A DNA stretch of 35,143 bases from a virus. Shown here one piece after another: positions 23,341 through 29,424 of this stretch. The translations under genes and the position numbers were made by a program. Numbering within the stretch: the first letter of the stretch is position 1; each line of letters starts with the position of its first letter. A model generated the notes under the pieces. It was not told where the DNA came from, did no database searches, and saw only the letters and a list, made by a program, of their open reading frames with translations. The DNA is taken from IMG/VR virus record IMGVR_UViG_3300025732_000134, positions 1 through 35,143 of that record; one strand, 5' to 3'.

Positions 23341-23371
23341 TTAATTACCCTGGTATTAAAATAAGAAAAAA
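23341..23371 (+). promoter_or_regulatory. Candidate phage promoter
   Basis: TTAATT (23341-23346), a 10-base spacer, TAAAAT (23357-23362) and an A-rich run lie before the ATG at 23381. The last 16 bases repeat those at 21697-21712. Confidence 0.6.
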
Positions 23372-23380
23372 CATCTTGCT

Positions 23381-23704
23381 ATGGCTACCCCTATTTGGTC
23401 CGTTGTGAACCTGGAGCACAAACTTCCTGATGGTGCTACACCTCCCAATGGTCAGGTCACCACTGCACATTGGACCGTCACCCTGGAAGATCAAGGTGAA
23501 ACCGCAAGTGCATATGGTTCCGTTGGTTTTGGTGAGCCAGATCCTTCTGCTTACGTTCCCTACGATCAACTGACAGAAGCAGAAGTTCTGCAGTGGGTCT
23601 TTGATGCGCTTGGCTATGAACAAGTGACCGCCATTAACGACGGTCTTGTCGCACAGATCGAACAGAAGCTGAACCCAACTTCTGCAGCTGGCGTACCTTG
23701 GTAA
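23381..23704 (+). CDS. DUF7936-like conserved cyanophage protein
   Basis: The 107-residue protein (MATPIWSVVNLEHKLPDG) is beta-rich at first (VTTAHWTVTLEDQGETASAY), has VPYDQLTEAEVLQWVFDALG, and ends in LNPTSAAGVPW. Short proteins with TVHWT, a YGxVG strand and a PTxAxGxPW end are found beside tail fibre genes in many phages (DUF7936, by memory). The function is not known; the location right after fibre genes suggests a small virion or fibre-associated protein. Confidence 0.82.
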   Translation: MATPIWSVVNLEHKLPDGATPPNGQVTTAHWTVTLEDQGETASAYGSVGFGEPDPSAYVPYDQLTEAEVLQWVFDALGYEQVTAINDGLVAQIEQKLNPTSAAGVPW

Positions 23705-23738
23705 TCTTTGTTATACTTTTTGAAGTTATTTGTTCGCT

Positions 23739-23924
23739 ATGGCTTGCACAAAGTCTCAGTTAGTCTCCGCTATCAATTCCTTTGGTTCTGCACGTGCCAC
23801 TGGTGATGGCAACCTAATTGCTTTCTCTGCCAACCTCATTGGTCAACTGATCGATACTCTTGAGTTTGCTCCAGAGGAAGAAGCAGCAGAGGACACTGAG
23901 GTAAAAGAAGCCAAACTTGTGTGA
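23739..23924 (+). CDS. Small hypothetical protein
   Basis: From ATG 23739 the protein has 61 residues: MACTKSQLVSAINSFGSARA, then TGDGNLIAFSANLIGQLIDT and an acidic tail (EEEAAEDTEVKEAKLV). It looks like a short helical hairpin with an acidic end. It lies between the DUF7936-like gene and the lysin gene. No known function. A TATACT-like box lies at 23711-23716. Confidence 0.68.
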   Translation: MACTKSQLVSAINSFGSARATGDGNLIAFSANLIGQLIDTLEFAPEEEAAEDTEVKEAKLV

Positions 23925-23933
23925 TTATTGACC

Positions 23934-23964
23934 TGGCCTAGAGTATTTGTATTGCTCTAGGCCA
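23934..23964 (+). other. Perfect 10-bp hairpin just before the lysin start codon
   Basis: TGGCCTAGAG (23934-23943) pairs perfectly with CTCTAGGCCA (23955-23964) around an 11-base loop. It begins 10 bases after the stop at 23924 and ends two bases before ATG 23967. There is no T-run and no ribosome binding site between the hairpin and the start. Confidence 0.8.
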
Positions 23965-23966
23965 AT

Positions 23967-24977
23967 ATGTTAATTAAACTTACAGACGCTGCAAAGTTCT
24001 ATAAGGAAGAAAAGCATCAAATTGATGCTTGGAATTGGCTCCAGGCTCAGGTATCTCCTGATGTTCTGGAGTCATTTGCGTCTAAATACCGTACACTACC
24101 TAAGCCTGTCGTTGAGATCAGCAACACTTGGGATGGTGTCCTTGCCGCAGCTAAAACAGCCGGTGCTAAGTGGCCCGAATGTGTTGCTGCACAGTGGGCA
24201 CTTGAGTCGGGCTGGGGACAACATACATCGGGCAAGAATAATTATTTTGGATTAAAAGGCCCTGGTTCTACAGTCAGTACGCAAGAATTTATTAATAACC
24301 AGTGGATCACTATTAAAGCAGGTTTTCTTGATTTTCCCGATCTTCAAACTTGCGTTTGTTATTTAGTTGAGCGTTGGTATAAAGACTTCGGAAATTATAA
24401 AGGTGTTAACAACGCTGCCAGCAGAAATGAATGTGCTCGTTTTTTGATAAAAGAAAGCTACGCTACAGATCCTGATTATGCAACAAAATTAATTCAAATT
24501 ATGGATCGTCAGCTCCAAAATATTGGAGAGAAAAAAGATTCTAACCCACACAACAATAACTTCAATCCTTGGAGCCCTTTCACATACAAAGTTACTCCTA
24601 ACATTACTTACGGTGAACTTTGTTTAAATCAAGAAGGAAGAAGATTTACCAAACAATATCAATGCGACACAGCAAAAGAACTTTGTTTGTTTCTTGAAAA
24701 AATACGTAAACAGTTTGGCAATAAACCACTAATTATTACAAGCGCTTCTCGTCCTGAACCTATTAATTCGTCTGTGGGCGGCGCTAAAAATAGTGAACAT
24801 ACTTACAATGCAGTATCTAAAGGAGCCATTGATTTTTATGTAGAAGGAGTTGATATCTATGCAGTGCAAGAGTGGTGTGATAAAACTTGGCCGTATTCCT
24901 TGGGCTATGGTGCGCCCAAGGGATTTATACATTTAGGTATTAGAGAAGGAAAACCACATGTACGGTGGGACTACTAA
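23967..24977 (+). CDS. Two-domain lysin: glucosaminidase-like (GH73) plus M15 peptidase
   Basis: The 336-residue protein begins with a short helical part (LTDAAKFYKEEKHQIDAWNW) often seen in phage lysins. Residues about 52-185 form a FlgJ/GH73-type glucosaminidase: AAQWALESGWGQHTSGKNNY, with Glu80 as the likely catalytic acid, and NYFGLKG. After a linker, residues about 205-336 form an M15 (VanY/M15_3-type) peptidase: LIITSASRPEPINSSVGGAK, SEHTYNAVSKGAIDFYV with the His and Asp zinc ligands, and FIHLGIR with the last His. It should cut both glycan and stem peptide of peptidoglycan. It may act at entry or lysis; the T4-type lysozyme at 14711 is a second lysin. Confidence 0.88.
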   Translation: MLIKLTDAAKFYKEEKHQIDAWNWLQAQVSPDVLESFASKYRTLPKPVVEISNTWDGVLAAAKTAGAKWPECVAAQWALESGWGQHTSGKNNYFGLKGPGSTVSTQEFINNQWITIKAGFLDFPDLQTCVCYLVERWYKDFGNYKGVNNAASRNECARFLIKESYATDPDYATKLIQIMDRQLQNIGEKKDSNPHNNNFNPWSPFTYKVTPNITYGELCLNQEGRRFTKQYQCDTAKELCLFLEKIRKQFGNKPLIITSASRPEPINSSVGGAKNSEHTYNAVSKGAIDFYVEGVDIYAVQEWCDKTWPYSLGYGAPKGFIHLGIREGKPHVRWDY

Positions 24978-25140
24978 CGTGAAAAAATATAAAGAGCCGC
25001 GTATACGCGTTAATGTTTGCTGGCAAATTGGAGACAATAAAAAATGCGTGACTTTACCAAAAGAGCACGCATATGAAACAAGAGATTGGGTTGAAAGCCA
25101 AGGAGGAACTATTTTTTGGTTTCAAGCATTAGAAGATTAA
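24958..25140 (+). CDS. Small basic protein after the lysin
   Basis: ATG 24958 has AGAAGGA nine bases upstream and overlaps the lysin end by 20 bases; a GTG at 24979 is the alternative. The 60-residue product (MYGGTTNVKKYKEPRIRVNV) looks like a small beta fold: CWQIGDNKKCVTLPKEHAYE, then WVESQGGTIFWFQALED. Two Cys residues could bind metal or form a bridge. Similar tiny proteins appear in phage genomes without known function. Confidence 0.65.
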   Translation: MYGGTTNVKKYKEPRIRVNVCWQIGDNKKCVTLPKEHAYETRDWVESQGGTIFWFQALED

Positions 25141-25298
25141 CGTTGTTTAGCTTTACCCACTACTAAAGCAAGTGTTTCAATTAGTTTGTACAGTTTTCCA
25201 ACAATTTTATCGTCTGAAGGTGTTGGTGTCATTGCTGTAATAATAGACGCTACTGCATGAATGGCTAATGCCAGCTCAATGTACTTGTTAAAGTCCAT
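25137..25298 (-). CDS. Small conserved-looking phage protein, 53 residues
   Basis: The minus-strand frame from ATG 25298 to the stop at 25137 encodes 53 residues: MDFNKYIELALAIHAVASII, TAMTPTPSDDKIVGKLYKLI, then ETLALVVGKAKQR. It has an amphipathic to hydrophobic first helix, a TPTPxDD turn and a second helix, a layout I recall from small phage proteins found beside lysis genes. It overlaps the end of the plus-strand gene by 4 bases. It is below usual length cutoffs. A holin-like or membrane-associated role is possible but the hydrophobic stretch is short. Confidence 0.72.
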   Translation of the reverse strand: MDFNKYIELALAIHAVASIITAMTPTPSDDKIVGKLYKLIETLALVVGKAKQR

Positions 25299-25356
25299 AA
25301 GTATTTTCCGTTTCTTTTATTGTAAGACTGGTTTTTTAAGATGTAACAATTTTTAA

Positions 25357-26268
25357 TTAGGGCCTATTGGTTAAAGGCACAAAAAGTTCAGGAAAGCGTT
25401 CTGTGTCTTGATGCTCTCTATCCCAAGCATCTTGCCATTCAGACAATGAATGATCATGAACTGTATTGTAGTATTCATCATTCCCTACATCAAGAATAAT
25501 TTTATAATTACCATAATCAGCAGCAGGAATACGCTCACCAATATACCAGGTTATTCCTGAATTAACAGTCACTGTTACACCCGAGGCAATCTCGCAGCTT
25601 GTTTCAGAAAACGAATTAACGCTGATTACAAGATTGCTTAAAATAGGGCCTACAATTTCTGCAGCATCAATTTCGGTTTCTTGTAAACAAACAGCACCAT
25701 CAAAGTCTTCTAATTCAAAAAACGCTTCATTAACAGGAAACTCAATAACAACACCTACGTTATACGCAAGTGTTTCATTGCGTGTAGATGATACACAAAT
25801 AAGATAACTGCCAGTAGCTAATGGATAGTATCGATCATCTCCTTTGTCTAATCGAAAATAATTAAAAGAGTTGTACAAATCCGACTGATTACTTAACACC
25901 GTATCTAAATACGGAATGTACACTTCTCCATTAGAACTGTTATAAATTGAATCAGCATCGAATATACCATTACCTTGCAGAGGAATCTTGTTTAAATCGT
26001 ATGCGGAAATTTGAATGTATTGAGGACGTGGTGGCCCTTTAGACAAAATAATCCAACCGGGCTCTTGAAGAGTAACCGCAAACCAATGGTTGAATGTTCC
26101 ACCACCAATACCACCGTTTGATGTTTGATTAGTATCAGCGCGACCAATGGGTTTCCATTGGGCTCCAAGAGTTCCTTTTAGGTAACGCAGCGAAGTTTGA
26201 CTAAACGCACCAAGATTTAAAGGATTATCCTGAGTTCTTTGTGGCTGACTTACCGAACTCCTGGGCAT
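25357..26268 (-). CDS. Beta-rich virion-like protein on the early strand
   Basis: The preferred start is ATG 26268 (MPRSSVSQPQRTQDNPLNLG), giving 303 residues; an ATG pair at 26298-26301 is an alternative. Two beta-sandwich-like halves are visible: residues about 35-155 (GTFNHWFAVTLQEPGWIILS, FNYFRLDKGDDRYYPLATGS, YLICVSSTRNETLAYNVGVV), reminiscent of pre-peptidase C-terminal domains, then a variable second half with many Thr/Val/Asn. It ends with EWQDAWDREHQDTERFPELF. It looks like a surface or structural protein, although its neighbours on this strand are nuclease genes. No catalytic residues seen. Confidence 0.65.
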   Translation of the reverse strand: MPRSSVSQPQRTQDNPLNLGAFSQTSLRYLKGTLGAQWKPIGRADTNQTSNGGIGGGTFNHWFAVTLQEPGWIILSKGPPRPQYIQISAYDLNKIPLQGNGIFDADSIYNSSNGEVYIPYLDTVLSNQSDLYNSFNYFRLDKGDDRYYPLATGSYLICVSSTRNETLAYNVGVVIEFPVNEAFFELEDFDGAVCLQETEIDAAEIVGPILSNLVISVNSFSETSCEIASGVTVTVNSGITWYIGERIPAADYGNYKIILDVGNDEYYNTVHDHSLSEWQDAWDREHQDTERFPELFVPLTNRP

Positions 26269-26965
26269 ATGAACCGTAATACAACTCCTGTTCTTCATCA
26301 TAATCCGGGGTATTTTTGTGTATCAACGGATGTTGAATAGTATTTTTATACTGTTGCTCAACAATAAACACCGGTTTATCTCTCAGTTGATTTTGCGCAT
26401 GGTGCATTGATTTAACCGGATCAAACTCAATGCAAAATGGGTGGATGATTTTTGGTGGGAATGTACGGTTCCAGCTTGAGACTAAATGTAAGGGGTTAAG
26501 ACAGTTTTTGTTTTTGCACGTGCGTGTAACAAACATCTTGCCAACGTCTCCCCAAGCACATTGATAGATTGCCTTGTGGATATTGACATTGTCATTTGCT
26601 CTGGATTCATCAAGCGTGCGATAGGAAGGAAAACGCATTCGCCTGGAAGCCAGCCAAGGCACTTCCCAGCACTCATCCCATTCACCAACGGGGATTTGAT
26701 TCCAAAGTGTAAAAAGCCTGGATTTGTAGTTTTTGTTGAGGTAATTGATGTCAAAACCACAATTGTTTCCTTGTATTTTGCGCGCGCATTCGTAACACCA
26801 ATGTTGTTTTAAATCACGTACGCGGTGTCCATGAGCGCAGTAATAACCACGGTAAAAACCATGAGTTTTTAATTCTTGATTATCCATGTCATGTATACCA
26901 GGAATAAAAGGTACAGCAGAAATGGCTTTGGCGGTTTTGACGATTTGTTTAGTGATATCAGCCAT
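26225..26965 (-). CDS. HNH-type zinc endonuclease, large form
   Basis: The start at ATG 26965 is supported by AAGGAG nine bases upstream, giving 246 residues. An N-terminal zinc-ribbon-like part has CAHGHRVRD and HWCYECARK. The middle resembles the cyanophage HNH family: WDECWEVPWLASRRMRFPSY, VNIHKAIYQCAWGD, then TCKNKNCLNPLHLVSSW with the Asn-Pro-x-His end of the HNH site. The C-terminal 75 residues are charged. Likely a homing or free-standing DNA endonuclease. It overlaps both neighbours by a few to 44 bases. Confidence 0.75.
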   Translation of the reverse strand: MADITKQIVKTAKAISAVPFIPGIHDMDNQELKTHGFYRGYYCAHGHRVRDLKQHWCYECARKIQGNNCGFDINYLNKNYKSRLFTLWNQIPVGEWDECWEVPWLASRRMRFPSYRTLDESRANDNVNIHKAIYQCAWGDVGKMFVTRTCKNKNCLNPLHLVSSWNRTFPPKIIHPFCIEFDPVKSMHHAQNQLRDKPVFIVEQQYKNTIQHPLIHKNTPDYDEEQELYYGSYAQEFGKSATKNSG

Positions 26966-27383
26966 GGTCAGAAGACTCCTTGTGAACGAAGCGGTAATTG
27001 GTGTGTGAATCGCGAAAAACAAGATTACCTTCTTCGTCTCTGACTCGACGCCTGTACTTAGGTGCTGGGCGCGTACGTCGTTTGTACAGCGCCAGGTTTA
27101 AACGGTTATCGCGGGCCGTGTTGTCTTTGTCATGCAACACATCTGCATCCCCTGGGTCATCACCAGTACGCAAGTAGTACACGACACGGTGAGCTGGATA
27201 GCGGATACCAAGAAGAGATACAACATAAAACCTGCCATCCGTACGCATGATCCCTGCTGGTTCACCGACATCATGATGGCGATTGGCTGTCCTCCACTTA
27301 AGGCCGCAAGGGTGATCGGAGGTAAGTTCCAGATTTTCTTGCGTCCACCAGAGGGGTGGCATCTCGTGATAAGTACGGGCCAT
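26958..27383 (-). CDS. HNH homing endonuclease
   Basis: With the start at ATG 27383 the protein has 141 residues. The core is of the HNH_3 type: LLGIRYPAHRVVYYLRTG, then VLHDKDNTARDNRLNL, in which the His, Asp/Asn and NRLNL match the metal-binding finger of phage homing nucleases. A basic tail (KRRTRPAPKYRRRVRDEEG) follows and may bind DNA. It is the first gene after the 300-bp inverted-duplicate region and overlaps the next nuclease gene by 8 bases. No strong ribosome binding site is seen; an in-frame TTG at 27425 would extend it. Confidence 0.85.
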   Translation of the reverse strand: MARTYHEMPPLWWTQENLELTSDHPCGLKWRTANRHHDVGEPAGIMRTDGRFYVVSLLGIRYPAHRVVYYLRTGDDPGDADVLHDKDNTARDNRLNLALYKRRTRPAPKYRRRVRDEEGNLVFRDSHTNYRFVHKESSDHG

Positions 27384-27417
27384 TAGTGCCAGGGGAATGT
27401 ACCTAGACAGAAGTATA

Positions 27418-27719
27418 GGGCACAAAAGCGGTATGTGCGGTGTACGTGTCGTTAATTCACCGTTTTAAGAGCGCGACTACATGCTTATTTATCTTATATA
27501 AGCCGTGATTACTTTTTATTTAAAAGTGTCGCATTAATCTGGTTTGTCTTACTTGCGTCTTACATAAGATTGCAAACCATTCTCAATAGCGACACTTTTA
27601 TTTCAAAACAGAGCACAGTTACCTTATGGTAAATACGGATGTAGTCGCGCTCATCACAACACGGTAAACACCCTCAATACTATCCCACTTACCGCGCATA
27701 CCTGCTTATGGGCACAAAA
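27418..27719. repeat. Inverted duplication of about 130-140 bp flanked by a 10-bp direct repeat
   Basis: This is the only stretch over 300 bases without a gene (27384-27762). Two diverged copies lie head to head around a centre near 27558. Perfect paired blocks are 27469-27482 with 27639-27652 (14 bp, GAGCGCGACTACAT), 27521-27532 with 27589-27600 (12 bp, TAAAAGTGTCGC), 27541-27546 with 27573-27578, and 27547-27551 with 27565-27569; outer ends 27426-27441 and 27691-27707 pair with one bulge and one mismatch. GGGCACAAAA flanks the whole at 27418-27427 and 27710-27719. Each arm also has its own small palindrome at matching places (27493-27502, 27619-27632). It could be a replication origin, a structured RNA, or a MITE-like insertion. 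Confidence 0.75.
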
Positions 27720-27741
27720 AAGCCCCTGCCGAAGCAGAGGC
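27716..27741 (-). terminator. Intrinsic terminator of the replication operon
   Basis: On the minus strand GCCTCTGC, loop TTCG and GCAGGGGC (27741 to 27722) are followed by six T (27721-27716). It lies 21 bases after the stop of the glycosyltransferase gene. Confidence 0.92.
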
Positions 27742-27762
27742 CTGGTTCCCCTTGACGCCTGC

Positions 27763-29040
27763 TCAGGTTACTGCATCTGTTTTTTCTTTCCGCAGACTCC
27801 TGCTTTTTTTTCGATTCCGTGGTGTCTTCTTCGTCTCAGCTGGGACTGAATGATCCACCTGCTTCATGACATCCTCAAAGATGCCACCAAATTGAGACGC
27901 AACTGTGTCCCATGAGAACTGTGAATCCAGTGCCCGTTCACGGCAGCGTTGGCCCACCAATTCCCGATACCCCCTCCCTTGGTACAAGTCATTCAAAATC
28001 TCAGCAAGGTGGTCAGAGGACGGGCATGGCATCTCCCGTGCGTAGTTGGTGTCCACATCGATGTGGTCGCAACGGATCAGTTCGCCGTAGCCCTCGAAGA
28101 TCTCTTTGCAGGACGTGTGGTCGGGCACCACCTGCGGCACACCACAGGCAGCGTGTTCAAAGTTGACAAGCCCCCAGCCCTCACCTTTACAAGTGTTGAC
28201 GCCCACATCGCATGCGTTATAGATGGTGTTGAGCGTGTCTACTGATACGTTCGGCGGTCCTTCCGTCTGCGTGGTCATAATGATGCGACCGTTAGGGTCC
28301 AGGCCAACCTTGGACATCTCCCTGGCAAAAACACCCATTACATCCCAGCCTTGGTCCTTCAAGCCCATGTGGAGGTAAAGCTGTGCTTCTGGTTTACCTA
28401 CAGCAAATTGGGCAAAGGCCTGGATCGTAATGTCAATCCGTTTACGGAATTGATTCCTGTTCCCGTTAAACACAATAAAGATGTCTTCCTTAAGACCCAG
28501 CTTGCGACGACATTCATTCCGATCCACGGGATAAAACTGCCCTGGTGTTACACCATGGGGGATAACAGCAATTGGTTTACGGATACCGCCTTTCACAAAT
28601 TCGTGCGCACCAAATTCCGTGTAGGAAATGATGGCATCCCAGTCGTTGGCTGTATCAGCAAGACAACCAATCCAGCCATACGAATCCATGGGCGCATACC
28701 CCACGAATTTAAATTTACCTTGCTTGTGGAGGTCTTCAATCTGACGGTACTGCTCATTGATGATCCACATGTCATTGATTGTGAAGACAATGTCAGGCGT
28801 TTCTTTTTCAACGACTTCACGGATGCGTTGCTCACCAAAGGGTGCAGTTTGAAAACGATTAGATGACGGATAAATTTTAAAATCCTTTTGTTGTTCACAT
28901 GGATCACCCCACCAGTTGTGACCAAGGACTACGATTTCAAAGTCATCCTTCAAGCGATAGATGACGTTTTCAGTTACACGTGCAAATCCAGTCATGGCGA
29001 CGATATCGCCACACCACAACACTTTAGTTTTTTTTGTCAA
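27763..29040 (-). CDS. Glycosyltransferase, GT-B fold (GT4-like)
   Basis: The 425-residue protein has a Rossmann-like N-terminal half (KVLWCGDIVAMTGFARVTEN), a linker with AVIPHGVTPGQFYPVDR, and a C-terminal nucleotide-sugar-binding half with FNGNRNQFRKRIDITIQAF and NACDVGVNTCKGEGWGLVNF. EGWGLVNFE gives the EX7E motif of retaining GT4 enzymes. A Lys/Arg-rich tail of about 30 residues ends the protein. It could glycosylate phage DNA, a virion protein or a host surface polymer; the operon with DNA replication genes makes DNA modification or superinfection exclusion both possible. It is the last gene of the operon. Confidence 0.9.
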   Translation of the reverse strand: MTKKTKVLWCGDIVAMTGFARVTENVIYRLKDDFEIVVLGHNWWGDPCEQQKDFKIYPSSNRFQTAPFGEQRIREVVEKETPDIVFTINDMWIINEQYRQIEDLHKQGKFKFVGYAPMDSYGWIGCLADTANDWDAIISYTEFGAHEFVKGGIRKPIAVIPHGVTPGQFYPVDRNECRRKLGLKEDIFIVFNGNRNQFRKRIDITIQAFAQFAVGKPEAQLYLHMGLKDQGWDVMGVFAREMSKVGLDPNGRIIMTTQTEGPPNVSVDTLNTIYNACDVGVNTCKGEGWGLVNFEHAACGVPQVVPDHTSCKEIFEGYGELIRCDHIDVDTNYAREMPCPSSDHLAEILNDLYQGRGYRELVGQRCRERALDSQFSWDTVASQFGGIFEDVMKQVDHSVPAETKKTPRNRKKSRSLRKEKTDAVT

Positions 29041-29064
29041 GGCAATCGAGTTACTCTTGATTTA

Positions 29065-29424
29065 CTATACCGAAACAGAAGGAGTTATCGACCGTACCAA
29101 CTCTTTCTCTTCTGCTGTTTTTGCTTTAAGTTTTGTTTTTAAAAACTTAGCCGCTCGATGCGTTTGAGTCGTATCACCACAGGTGTACAAATCAATAGCG
29201 CAATATCCAATCTCTGGCCACGTATGTATTGATGCGTGTGATTCTGACAGTAATGCTAACAACGTCACTCCCTGCGGCTCAAACTTTTCACCAAAAATTC
29301 GTAAGACGTTTGCTTTTGCCATGACGAGAGAAGCCTCAAGCAATCGTTGAAGCTCCTCATAGTCATTAAGAATTCCTGGGTCGCATTCATAAAGATCCAG
29401 GATTAAATGGCGACCATTGTTCAC
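29065..29424 (-). CDS. speD: S-adenosylmethionine decarboxylase proenzyme
   Basis: The 119-residue protein matches bacterial SpeD over its whole length. The self-cleavage site is clear: LLSESHASIHTWPEIGYCAI, with Glu61-Ser62 as the cut that makes the pyruvoyl group on Ser62, His67 nearby, and Cys82 in LYTCGD. It makes decarboxylated SAM for spermidine synthesis. speD is a known cyanophage auxiliary gene. Its ATG overlaps the primase stop (ATGA), so it is translated with the replication gene; polyamines could help neutralise phage DNA. Confidence 0.94.
   Translation of the reverse strand: MNNGRHLILDLYECDPGILNDYEELQRLLEASLVMAKANVLRIFGEKFEPQGVTLLALLSESHASIHTWPEIGYCAIDLYTCGDTTQTHRAAKFLKTKLKAKTAEEKELVRSITPSVSV

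Noticed and set aside
27426-27710. tRNA or known riboswitch in the inverted region
   Set aside because: No cloverleaf with T-loop consensus and no recognisable riboswitch core could be found by eye.
28351-28866. 171-codon plus-strand frame opposite the glycosyltransferase gene
   Set aside because: The minus-strand gene has clear GT-B motifs; the plus frame has no start signal and no motif.
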